From Gammaproteobacteria bacterium HGW-Gammaproteobacteria-14 (GTDB lineage: Bacteria; Pseudomonadota; Gammaproteobacteria; Pseudomonadales; Alcanivoracaceae), in the NCBI GenBank assembly GCA_002840115.1, contig PGZG01000015.1, positions 1-16,299 of the forward strand: a stretch of DNA of 16,299 bases. Direction: 5' to 3'. Below are positions 6,584 to 13,628 of this stretch, in pieces. Numbering within the stretch: position 1 is the stretch's first letter; each line of letters begins with the position of its first letter. A model generated the notes under the pieces. It saw only the letters and a list, made by a program, of their open reading frames with translations, ran no database searches and was not told where the DNA came from. Position numbers and translations under genes: made by a program.

Positions 6584-7792
6584 TTACAGCGCTAATGCGG
6601 CTTCCAATGCGTCGGCTGCCGCATGGATTTCCGTTCGCTGGTCAAAGTCACGATATTTTTCTGCGAAGCTTGCGGCGGCGTTGGTGTAAACGTCTGCATT
6701 TAACATTATGGTCAGGGCTTCGGCGATGCGGTTCGGTTGATCCATAGTGACAACCTCCCCGGCGCTGAGCGCACGAACCCGCTTGGCAAACATCAGTTGC
6801 TCCATATACAGGGGTAGTTGCAGGGTTGGTGTTCCTGCCAGCAGGAACAAGGCGCTGCTGGAGTGATTGCCGTGGAAAACACCGAGGTCTGCCTCCTGAG
6901 CCAGCTGGCGCATATCCACCAGTCCGTCAAGAAACTGGCAGCTTTCCGTCATAAAAGGCTTGCGATATTTTTCCGCCAACTCGCCGCAGAATATCAGTGT
7001 GGGAACGCCTGAGCGGGATAGCATGTTCATCACTTTGTCGACGCCGGGGCGGGCATTCAGATAGGCAAAGATCCGCTTTGATGCGGCTTGCTTGCTGATG
7101 TTTTTTCCCGCCTTAGGCCACACCGCCTTGGCGCTCTGATGGGGGACCCAGACGCCGCTGAAGCGCTGGGTATCACCCCGCTGAAAGTGATCAAGCTCAA
7201 CAAAACTGGCAAGAATGGTGTGTTGAGCTGCAGCATAGAGCTCACTGATATGCCCCAGGTTCTTTCCCTGAAAACGAGTAAGAACTTCATTGACGCTGTC
7301 GAGCAAGGCGGTATCTTCTGCGCGCCGAACTGCTGCGGGCATTTTCGGTTGCATAATGCCAAAGTCGTCAGCAAACGGGGGCGGGCAGAAAAAGCCATTG
7401 CCTTGCAGCACATAAGGGATCTCGAGAATGCGGCAGGCCACCATGGCCGAAGGGGCAAACTCCAGCAATGCGGCGTCGGGTTTCAGTGCTTTTAGCAGAG
7501 CGGTCCAGCCGCTTACGGATGAACCCAATTTGACTGGCTCATTAAAACCGATGTTGCCCAGCAGTTGCGAATAACAGTCAGTGCGGGTCAGTTCCCAGGG
7601 TTGGTAGCGTACCTGCGGCGCCTGTAACCAGGTCACGGGCAAGTCGTGCAGCACTTTTTGCGCGGCAGTGACATCGCGAACAATAAACGTGAGTTGGTGG
7701 CCCCGTTGTAACAGGGATTCGGCCAGCATTCGCATGGGCATAATATGCCCCATGCCATAACCGAGCTCCCAGCCCATGATCAGGTGTGCCAT
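6584..7792 (-). CDS. GT-B glycosyltransferase, UGT-like (GT1-type), copy 1
   Basis: A 402-residue cytoplasmic glycosyltransferase. The N-terminal domain opens with GWELGYGMGHIMPM (about 7-20), a glycine-rich loop like the GHxxP loop of GT1 enzymes, and goes on with LAESLLQRGHQLTF. GNGFF (131-135) closes the acceptor half. The C-terminal donor half has IFAYLNARPG (241-250), LVDMRQLAQEADLGVFHGNHSSS (in 291-313) and PLYMEQ (327-332), matching the nucleotide-sugar region of UGT-like enzymes, with FHGNH replacing the usual HGG. Sugar and acceptor are unknown. It is a clear relative of the protein encoded at 13625-14797. The start ATG 7792-7790 overlaps the upstream stop as TGATG, so it is coupled to the SAF-domain oxidoreductase. 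A longer open frame to 7936 lies inside that gene and was not used. Confidence 0.85.
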   Translation of the reverse strand: MAHLIMGWELGYGMGHIMPMRMLAESLLQRGHQLTFIVRDVTAAQKVLHDLPVTWLQAPQVRYQPWELTRTDCYSQLLGNIGFNEPVKLGSSVSGWTALLKALKPDAALLEFAPSAMVACRILEIPYVLQGNGFFCPPPFADDFGIMQPKMPAAVRRAEDTALLDSVNEVLTRFQGKNLGHISELYAAAQHTILASFVELDHFQRGDTQRFSGVWVPHQSAKAVWPKAGKNISKQAASKRIFAYLNARPGVDKVMNMLSRSGVPTLIFCGELAEKYRKPFMTESCQFLDGLVDMRQLAQEADLGVFHGNHSSSALFLLAGTPTLQLPLYMEQLMFAKRVRALSAGEVVTMDQPNRIAEALTIMLNADVYTNAAASFAEKYRDFDQRTEIHAAADALEAALAL

Positions 7793-8931
7793 CAGCGAGG
7801 CGTCTCCGTGAGTAGTTGTTGGAACAGGGTTAGCGCCAACGAGGGCGGCAGTTCCACCTGATCCCAGCGTAATCGCTGCCCGGCTTCCACCGGAGTGCGC
7901 AGGCGAGCGTGCTGGAGCAGGCCGATGGGTACCCACTGGTGGTGATCGGCAAAGGAGGTTGCCTCGCCACGAAACTCAAAGCTACCCAATGCTCGTTCAA
8001 TATGATGCCCGCAGGGTAACGACTTTTTGGCAATGGCGACAACGCCAACCCGAGGTGTACGGCTATTGTTCAGTAGCGGTGGTGCGCCGGCCAGTGCGGC
8101 TTCAATGCTGCGGGCAATTTCCAGATGACACAGATGAAAGGGCTGCAGCAGAAAATAGTGAGGGCCCGGACCCAGTTTCAGATACTCCAGAAACCGTTGT
8201 TGCCCGGGGTGGTGACGGGCAACGATAAAGACTCCCGCCGGGCCGCCGGGGTTCAGAACGTAATCGCTGATGGGTTGGGCGCCTCGGCTTTCTGCTTCAG
8301 CCGCCAGTGCCAGAGATGTGGCTTCCAGTGTCGTGCTATGGGGGCCGGATAAACCCGGCGCAAGAATGTCCGCACCGAGACCATTGGCGACGAACGCCTG
8401 CTCAATTTGCACTTTGCTGCCATCGGTAAAGGCGGTCACTTGCTCCAGTCGAATGCCCTGCTTGTTCGCCCAGAATTGCATATCTTCCGGTGAGGGGGTG
8501 TGATTGAGAAAGCCTTTGATATTGCCGTACACCACCGGGGTAAACCCCATATCGCGTACTCGCCGGTCCAGCGCCGCAAGACAGCCGGGTTGGTCGCCCT
8601 CGGCCTCACTTAAGTAACCGCGTTCCACGAACGCGCTGCCCACCGTGACATGAAACTCCGCGTTCATGGTGATCACCGGAATATTGCGGCGCAGAGCTGC
8701 ATCGATAACTGTTGTGGCATGCAATACATCACCACTGCACTCCACCAGCAGATCGCAGTGATTAAGGCTGTGGTCGATGTTGTTGTTGAGCAGATCGGGG
8801 TAGGGGTGCTGCACCGTGGAGGGTGGGCGGCGAGTCAACACAGCACTAACCGATAGCCGCGGATGGGAGGCCAGTGCCAACGCCAGACCGGTGCCAATAA
8901 AGCCTGTACCACTGATGGCAATGCGCGCCAT
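7792..8931 (-). CDS. Homoserine-dehydrogenase-like oxidoreductase with C-terminal SAF domain (COG4091 type)
   Basis: A 379-residue protein with two parts. The first is an NAD(P)-binding Rossmann domain: IAISGTGFIGTGLALAL (4-20) carries the GxGxxG loop, and LLVECSG (61-67) and PVITMNAEFHVTVG (85-98) follow as in homoserine and aspartate dehydrogenase relatives. The second is a SAF domain near 295-362: AIAKKSLPCGHHIE, then VPIGLLQHARLRTPVEAGQRL and DQVELPP. This layout is COG4091. Its members are mostly uncharacterised; an oxidation or reduction of an amino-acid-like or sugar-acid substrate is plausible but not shown. ATG 8931 is chosen because the family begins just before the Rossmann strand, with AGGA 10 bases upstream; an in-frame ATG at 8970 is possible. 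Its stop overlaps the glycosyltransferase start by one base. Confidence 0.8.
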   Translation of the reverse strand: MARIAISGTGFIGTGLALALASHPRLSVSAVLTRRPPSTVQHPYPDLLNNNIDHSLNHCDLLVECSGDVLHATTVIDAALRRNIPVITMNAEFHVTVGSAFVERGYLSEAEGDQPGCLAALDRRVRDMGFTPVVYGNIKGFLNHTPSPEDMQFWANKQGIRLEQVTAFTDGSKVQIEQAFVANGLGADILAPGLSGPHSTTLEATSLALAAEAESRGAQPISDYVLNPGGPAGVFIVARHHPGQQRFLEYLKLGPGPHYFLLQPFHLCHLEIARSIEAALAGAPPLLNNSRTPRVGVVAIAKKSLPCGHHIERALGSFEFRGEATSFADHHQWVPIGLLQHARLRTPVEAGQRLRWDQVELPPSLALTLFQQLLTETPR

Positions 8932-9059
8932 AGATGCTGCGTCCTGCAAAAAAACGGAAGAGGCAATCATGGCACAAAATTCCCTGACAAAGGGCAATCG
9001 CCCAGGGTTTCGGGGTGAAGCAGTGCGGGGTTGTCGTGTATGAGGAAAAGGTCAGATGT

Positions 9060-9087
9060 AAAAAACCCCTCCGAAGAGGGGTTTTTT
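9060..9087 (-). terminator. Intrinsic terminator after FG-GAP protein 1
   Basis: A perfect 12-base-pair stem (9060-9071 with 9076-9087) encloses a CGAA loop. The stem combines a CCCCTC/GAGGGG core with A and T runs on its two sides, so it can work on either strand. It lies 24 bases downstream of the FG-GAP gene stop and separates that gene from the oxidoreductase operon. The core CCCTC-CGAA-GAGGG is shared with the terminator of the neighbouring paralogue. Confidence 0.88.
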
Positions 9088-9111
9088 ATGGGCTGCCAGT
9101 AACCGTCAATA

Positions 9112-10362
9112 TTAGCGACGGCGGCGTAGCAGCAGCAGTCCAAAGCTGGCCAGCAGGCCGGTGCCAAGGCCGCCGAACAGCTTGCCTTTTTTCTTTTTCT
9201 CTTCGGCTGTGGTTTCGCTTTCTTCCTCTTCTTCTTCAGCCGGAGTGCGGGCAAACAGACGGATTTCCTGTTCGATAGCGAGGTCCACTATAAATAGCGG
9301 TGCACTGCTGTCTTTTGGGCGGTCCTCAGGGGCAGTTTCAAAGCGTTCTACGACGATCAGTTCAGCGATGCCATTGCCGGTAATATCGGCAAAGGTAGGT
9401 GCTGCCCAGCCGCGAGTTGTAATATCCAGCCCCAGCTCTCCGGCCTCATCGGTCACCTCTTCGAAGTCCGGTGTTGCGGCGCTACCCTTGTTCAGGAACA
9501 GTCGCATATTGCCTGCACGGCTAGTACCCATAATCAAGTCCAGGTCGCCATCGCCGTCAATATCATGCAGCACCATGGGGGCGCCGAGGTAGATAGGACT
9601 GTCCAGCTCCAGTGGGAAGAGATCGCTGGTCATTGCCGTGAACTGAAAGCGACCATCCACGGTGTTAACATTTTCAAATGCTCTTACCGTGTAGGCGTCG
9701 GCTACGATCAGGTCAGGACGGCCGTTATTAGTCAGATCGCCAATAGCGATAGAGCTTGCATAGCCATAGTTGAGAGCGCTGGGAGTCAGGGTCTGGCCAG
9801 TGCCATAGAAGGGGTTGTCTACACTGCTTTCCCCGCCATCAAACCGGGTAATGCCCGTCACTACACCGCCTTCGGTTTCGACCCGGAAGTAACGCGGTGC
9901 CGCATAATCACCTTCCAAGGTGCCCGTCAGGAAATCCAGTGTGCCGTCGCCACTGATATCAAAGGCAGTGACCGGGTGACCATAGTTGGTTGTGTAGACG
10001 AAAGGGTTTTCATCAATGTTAACGCCGTCGCCATAACCGTAGCCGTAGCCGTCATTGTAATCACCCACTTGGGCAAAACTGGCTTCTTCGGCATCACCGA
10101 TATTTTCCCAGACGCTGAAAAAGTCATCGGAGAAGGGGTAGTTATCATCGGTGTACCGGTGAAACATGACCAGATCCAGATCGCCATCGTTATCGAGATC
10201 CATCATCACGATCGAGGGGTAATCTCCGCCGCTGGTGACGGCTTTAAAGGGGTTCTTGCTACCGGTAACTTCTTCAAAAGCAGCGTGGAGCAGGGTGGCG
10301 CCACCAAGAGCAGTGGCGGCGGCGATGGCCTGGGCCAGTCGTTTGCGGTGTAGTGCTTTCAT
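9112..10362 (-). CDS. Secreted FG-GAP/VCBS-type repeat protein with C-terminal anchor-like tail, copy 1
   Basis: A 416-residue exported protein of unknown role. The N-terminus has a basic start (MKALHRKRLAQ) and a hydrophobic Ala-rich stretch ending near LLHAA (23-28), a likely signal peptide. The mature part holds repeated Asp-rich loops of the FG-GAP/VCBS type: DLDNDGDLDLV (55-65), DISGDGTLDFL (135-145), DLTNNGRPDLI (209-219), DIDGDGDLDLI (267-277) and DITGNGIAELI (326-336). These suggest a calcium-binding beta-propeller. The tail is acidic (E376-E381), then Lys-rich (K389-K392), then Gly-rich and hydrophobic (FGGLGTGLLASFGLLLL), and ends in RRRR. This resembles C-terminal sorting tags such as GlyGly-CTERM or PEP-CTERM without matching either closely. 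The start ATG 10362 has AAGGA nine bases upstream. The paralogue at 10723-11967 is next to it. Confidence 0.85.
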   Translation of the reverse strand: MKALHRKRLAQAIAAATALGGATLLHAAFEEVTGSKNPFKAVTSGGDYPSIVMMDLDNDGDLDLVMFHRYTDDNYPFSDDFFSVWENIGDAEEASFAQVGDYNDGYGYGYGDGVNIDENPFVYTTNYGHPVTAFDISGDGTLDFLTGTLEGDYAAPRYFRVETEGGVVTGITRFDGGESSVDNPFYGTGQTLTPSALNYGYASSIAIGDLTNNGRPDLIVADAYTVRAFENVNTVDGRFQFTAMTSDLFPLELDSPIYLGAPMVLHDIDGDGDLDLIMGTSRAGNMRLFLNKGSAATPDFEEVTDEAGELGLDITTRGWAAPTFADITGNGIAELIVVERFETAPEDRPKDSSAPLFIVDLAIEQEIRLFARTPAEEEEEESETTAEEKKKKGKLFGGLGTGLLASFGLLLLRRRR

Positions 10363-10467
10363 AAATCAGCGTCCTTGTGTGGGCAGTAGTTGTTAGTGGG
10401 TGGTGCGGGCCAGTACCGCTGGGTGTGTCGACGTTCCGTGGGGTGCCTTCAGAGCTATGCGTTTGAT

Positions 10468-10500
10468 GTTGGAATTCCCCGTGAATCAGCATTGCAGCAA
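10468..10500 (-). promoter_or_regulatory. Conserved block upstream of FG-GAP gene 1
   Basis: This 33-base block about 105 bases upstream of the gene start matches the block at 12038-12070 at 29 positions, with 17 bases in a row identical (AATCAGCATTGCAGCAA on the plus strand). It contains the symmetric element TTGCAGCAA (TTGC/GCAA around one base). The rest of the 10363-10670 gap holds weaker matches to the other copy and no gene that I can support. Conservation in a noncoding position suggests a promoter or operator, but the blocks might just be a remnant of the duplication. Confidence 0.45.
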
Positions 10501-10670
10501 TGGGCTATGACAGAGTGCATGGCAAGCCGATGCAATGCGTATGCTCTGTGATAGTAGGCGGTTGTTATGGAAATGGGAATGGCAGCTTCAGGTCTCTGTA
10601 GAAGTCTTTTTTAGGGGGCTTTGGGGATGAGTAAGTGGCCGCCATATTTTGGTGCAATGCAGAGACAGTC

Positions 10671-10706
10671 ACCCATAAAAACCCTCCGAAGAGGGTTTTT
10701 ATGGGT
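10671..10706 (-). terminator. Intrinsic terminator after FG-GAP protein 2
   Basis: A perfect 16-base-pair stem (10671-10686 with 10691-10706) encloses a CGAA loop. Its core repeats that of the terminator at 9060-9087. A and T runs lie inside the stem, so it may act on both strands. It stands 17 bases beyond the gene stop at 10723 and separates the two FG-GAP genes, so each is probably its own transcript. Confidence 0.88.
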
Positions 10707-10722
10707 TTCAAAACCGTCCGTA

Positions 10723-11967
10723 TTAGCGACGGCGGCGCAACCACAGCAGGCCGAAGCTGGCCAGCAGGCCGGTGCCCAAGCCACCAAACAGCTTGCCTTT
10801 TTTCTTCTTGGTTTCGGTGGTGGTTTCGCTTTCTTCCTCTTCCTCTTCAGCCGCAGTGAAAGCAAACAGGCGAACTTCCTGTTCGGTGCTGGAGATTCGT
10901 GGAGCGCTGTCGCCACCGGCGGACAGGAGTTCGGAGGTATTCTGGAAGCGTTCCAGTACGATCAGTTCCGCCACACCGTCACCGGTGACGTCGGCAAAGG
11001 TGGGAGCTGCCCAACCGCGGCTGGCAATATCCAGGCCCAGCTCTTCGGCTTCATCAGTCACCTCTTCGAAGTCCGGAGTGGCGGCGCTGCCCTTGTTCAG
11101 GAACAGGCGCATATTACCGGCAGTTGCGGTACCCACAATCAGGTCCAGGTCGCCATCGTCATCAATATCGTGTAGCACGATGGGCGCACCGTAATAGGCG
11201 CCATCCAGAGAAATGGGAAACGGGCCTGAAGTCACTTCACTAAAGCTGTATTGGCCGTAAAAGCTTTTGCCGGTGTTCTCGAACAGGCGAAGGCCGCTGG
11301 TGGAATCGTTGATCAGCAGGTCCGGGCGACCGTTATTGTAAAGGTCGCCTGCGGCAACGCTACTGCCATAGGCGCCGTAGGCTGGCAGGGAAAAGCCATA
11401 GAAGGGGGTTTCTGAGGCGCCATAACCGGTGGTGCCTGTGTTGCTGTTGGTTTGTGTTAGCCCGGTAACGACGTCCTCGCCGTCACGGTTGATAAAGGCG
11501 TAATTCAAGAGTGCGTTGCAGCAAGTTGAACTAGTACCTGCAATAAAGATTTCACGGCCATCGTCCAGCTCGGCGGCGGTTACGGGGTGGCCGTAGAAGT
11601 TGGTATAGGAGTTAGCGAAGGGGTTTGAACTTAAACTGTCGCCGGCATAGCCATAACCAGGAGCATCTTGCAGCTGTGTAAAAACGGCGGCGGTGGCGCT
11701 GCCGGTATTTTCCCAGACGCTGGTGTATGAGTCGGTGAATGGAAAGTCGTCCTCGGTTTGCTGGTGAAACATCACCAGATCCAGGTCGCCATCGTTATCG
11801 AGGTCCATCATCACGATGGAGGGTTTATTACCGCCGCTGGTAACAGTGCTAAAGGGGTTATCACTGCCGGTGATTTCTTCAAAGGCAGCGTGGAGCATTG
11901 CAGCACCACCAAAAGCAGTGGCGGCGGCGACGGCCTGGGCCAGTCGTTTACGGTGTAGTGGTTTCAT
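10723..11967 (-). CDS. Secreted FG-GAP/VCBS-type repeat protein with C-terminal anchor-like tail, copy 2
   Basis: A 414-residue paralogue of the protein at 9112-10362. The signal peptide (MKPLHRKRLAQ, then an Ala-rich segment to about LHAA) and the first repeat DLDNDGDLDLV (55-65) are nearly unchanged. DLYNNGRPDLL (209-219), DIDDDGDLDLI (267-277) and DVTGDGVAELI (326-336) follow. The region around residues 95-200 differs clearly: it lacks the GYGYGYG stretch of copy 1, its second repeat is degenerate (ELDDGREIFIAG), and it carries a Cys pair (C149-C150) absent from copy 1. The tail repeats the plan of copy 1: E374-E379, K387-K390, FGGLGTGLLASFGLLWL, RRRR. The start ATG 11967 has AAGGA nine bases upstream. 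Role unknown; an envelope location is inferred from signal and tail. Confidence 0.85.
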   Translation of the reverse strand: MKPLHRKRLAQAVAAATAFGGAAMLHAAFEEITGSDNPFSTVTSGGNKPSIVMMDLDNDGDLDLVMFHQQTEDDFPFTDSYTSVWENTGSATAAVFTQLQDAPGYGYAGDSLSSNPFANSYTNFYGHPVTAAELDDGREIFIAGTSSTCCNALLNYAFINRDGEDVVTGLTQTNSNTGTTGYGASETPFYGFSLPAYGAYGSSVAAGDLYNNGRPDLLINDSTSGLRLFENTGKSFYGQYSFSEVTSGPFPISLDGAYYGAPIVLHDIDDDGDLDLIVGTATAGNMRLFLNKGSAATPDFEEVTDEAEELGLDIASRGWAAPTFADVTGDGVAELIVLERFQNTSELLSAGGDSAPRISSTEQEVRLFAFTAAEEEEEESETTTETKKKKGKLFGGLGTGLLASFGLLWLRRRR

Positions 11968-12037
11968 AGTCAGCGTCCTTGAGTGAGCAGTGTTTGTAGT
12001 GATCTTCCGTAAGTGAGCCCTGATCCATACGGCCGGT

Positions 12038-12070
12038 GTTGGACTCCCCCATTAATCAGCATTGCAGCAA
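12038..12070 (-). promoter_or_regulatory. Conserved block upstream of FG-GAP gene 2
   Basis: This is the second copy of the block described at 10468-10500, 70 bases upstream of the gene start. Further conserved fragments reach to about 12162, including a match to TGATCATAGGCAGTTGT. No gene is visible between this block and the GMC stop at 12195, and I see no terminator for the GMC gene, so transcripts from the upstream genes could read into this unit. Confidence 0.45.
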
Positions 12071-12194
12071 GTGGTCATGACAGGCGAATGGCAGACCGGT
12101 GCAACAAGTCAATGCAATACGGATTTGTCCTGATCATAGGCAGTTGTGATGTGAATGTGAATCTTTCGGCGGGCTGCTGGGGGGGTAGCGGTTG

Positions 12195-13628
12195 TCAGGT
12201 TGCCAAATGGGCGGCCAGACGCTGTGCAAGTGCGGTGAGAATCAGGGTGGGAGGGACGGTAAGGCCGGTGGGGAACACGCTGCTGCTGGCGATATAGAGG
12301 TTGTCGGTGCCCCATACCCGCAGGTCGGCATCGACGACGCCATGGGCGGGATCGGAGGCCATGCGGGTGGCCCCGGTAAGATGGTGGGAGGACACTCGGA
12401 ACGGGCTTGGGCGCGTCACCGGGCCAACCTGTTCGGCGAGTTGCCGTTGCAATTGATGCCCCAGAGTGATGCCAGCCTTGTCGGCATCGCCAAGGCGCAG
12501 GTCCAGTTTTGCCAATGGGTCGCCCAGGGCATCCCTGGCTGTGCCACGAACTACCCGGTTGCCGTGGTCGGGAGCTTGTTCGAACAGGGCCTCCACTACG
12601 GTGAACTCCCCACCGTCCTTGGCCGGGCGCAGGCCGATATTGAGCAGGGTTCCGACAACACCACGATGGCGGGGATCGTAAAGCATATCGAAGACATGCA
12701 CGCGGCTGTGTTCAATGCCTTCGGGGAGCAGGGGCTTTTCGCGGTGGCCGTAAAGGTGGATGCCGGGGTGATCCATAAATCCGGCGCCAAGCCAGTCACT
12801 GTGATTACCGATACCGTTCTCGCCGCTATTCCACAGTAGTCGCGGTGTTTGAATGCCGCCGCCGCAGAGAATAATGGTCTCGCCTTCCACCAGCAGGGCA
12901 TTGCCGTGTTGGTCGGCGCATTCCAGGGCCCGCGCACGGCGGCCATCCATCAGTACGCGGCGGACCACCGTATAGGGTTGCACGCTGATGGTTCTGAGGG
13001 CAGCGACGCGGTCAATTTCACCGTGTGACAGCAACCGCAGGGCATCAATATCGTCTTTGTTGACCATGCCGTAGGCGGCGGCTTGATGGTGTTTATATCC
13101 TTGCTCGTCAAGCAGTGATCGTAGCGCTGTGCTGCTGTCGATAAAGGGGTTGCGTGGCAGGGTCGGGTTGTCCGCCGGGTGAGCGGGACGGATCCGCAGC
13201 CAGGCTTCTGCCTGTGCCAGCCAGGGTCTTAACTGTTCCGGGCTGATGGGCCAGTCTTCACCAACGCCGCGCTGGCTGGCGGAGAGTAGTTCAATGTCGT
13301 GGGGGCGGGGGGAATGGCTTTGCCACAATGCGCTGGTGCCGCCCAATTGTCGCAGGGTGGCGCGACTATAGTCATATTGCAGACCCCATTGGCCGGGTTC
13401 TACCGCGTGCATGGTTTGCAACGCCGGGGTGCTTTCGCGGCCGCCGCCTTCCAGCACCAGCACCTGTTTGCCAGCCAGAGCCAGCCGGTCGGCAATGGCA
13501 ATACCGGCGGGACCGGAGCCGACAATCACATAGTCCGCTCGTAATGAGCGGCTGCATCCGGTGAGGCTGATATACGGCGATATCGCCAACGCCAAGGCTG
13601 AATGTTGCAGGAACTGACGGCGTTTCAC
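12195..13628 (-). CDS. GMC-family flavoprotein oxidoreductase, predicted Tat lipoprotein
   Basis: A 477-residue FAD enzyme of the glucose-methanol-choline oxidoreductase family. The N-terminus has a twin-arginine motif (KRRQFLQ, 2-8), a hydrophobic segment and a lipobox LTGC with C25, predicting folded export by Tat and lipid attachment. Next come the FAD Rossmann loop VIVGSGPAG (34-42), VLVLEGG (56-62) and the flavin-contact motif GGTSALW (96-102). TIILCGGGIQTPRLL (251-265) is the usual second FAD strand. The C-terminal GMC domain has SSHHLTGATRM (413-423) with the catalytic-type His, then ASSSVFPTGLTVPPTL (447-462). The substrate, probably an alcohol or sugar, is unknown. The GTG start 13628 overlaps the glycosyltransferase stop as GTGA; the open frame continues upstream to 13829, but only inside that gene, and it lacks any signal sequence. 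Confidence 0.87.
   Translation of the reverse strand: MKRRQFLQHSALALAISPYISLTGCSRSLRADYVIVGSGPAGIAIADRLALAGKQVLVLEGGGRESTPALQTMHAVEPGQWGLQYDYSRATLRQLGGTSALWQSHSPRPHDIELLSASQRGVGEDWPISPEQLRPWLAQAEAWLRIRPAHPADNPTLPRNPFIDSSTALRSLLDEQGYKHHQAAAYGMVNKDDIDALRLLSHGEIDRVAALRTISVQPYTVVRRVLMDGRRARALECADQHGNALLVEGETIILCGGGIQTPRLLWNSGENGIGNHSDWLGAGFMDHPGIHLYGHREKPLLPEGIEHSRVHVFDMLYDPRHRGVVGTLLNIGLRPAKDGGEFTVVEALFEQAPDHGNRVVRGTARDALGDPLAKLDLRLGDADKAGITLGHQLQRQLAEQVGPVTRPSPFRVSSHHLTGATRMASDPAHGVVDADLRVWGTDNLYIASSSVFPTGLTVPPTLILTALAQRLAAHLAT

Larger units (their letters stand above)
9060..12162 (-). repeat. Tandem duplication of gene, terminator and upstream region
   Basis: Two units of about 1.5 kb lie head to tail. 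Each holds, in transcription order, a conserved upstream block, an FG-GAP gene with AAGGACGCTGA before its start, and a CGAA-loop terminator. The unit nearer the left runs about 9060-10580 and the other about 10671-12162. Identity is highest in the upstream block, the first 68 codons, the last third of the gene and the tail, and low in the middle of the protein. The limits are approximate because they were judged by eye. Confidence 0.75.

Noticed and set aside
7793..7936. N-terminal extension of glycosyltransferase copy 1 upstream of 7792
   Set aside because: The extra 48 residues are low-complexity, overlap the upstream gene in another frame, and precede a normal family start at ATG 7792 with TGATG coupling.
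9161..9592. Plus-strand frame rich in Ser and Phe, with a similar one at 10772-11194
   Set aside because: The Ser/Phe runs are the complement of the poly-Glu and poly-Lys tail codons of the FG-GAP genes, which also explains why the two frames resemble each other.
9565..10353. Long plus-strand open frame of 262 codons antisense to FG-GAP gene 1
   Set aside because: It mirrors the Asp-rich repeat gene on the other strand, whose repeat, signal peptide, ribosome binding site and paralogue all support the minus-strand reading. The antisense product has no recognisable domain.
10480..10520. Sigma-54-like TGTCAT...TTGCT pattern upstream of the FG-GAP genes (minus strand, also near 12061-12080)
   Set aside because: The spacing between the two elements is one base too long and the GG of the -24 element is missing in both copies.
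9112..11967. Asp-rich repeats read as RTX or cadherin-type repeats
   Set aside because: The loops are isolated DxDxDGxxD-type motifs followed by hydrophobic residues at wide spacing, which fits FG-GAP/VCBS propellers; there is no tandem GGxGxD nonapeptide array.
12192..12839. Plus-strand frame of 215 codons across the GMC gene
   Set aside because: It is antisense to a gene with clear FAD and GMC motifs and shows no family features of its own.
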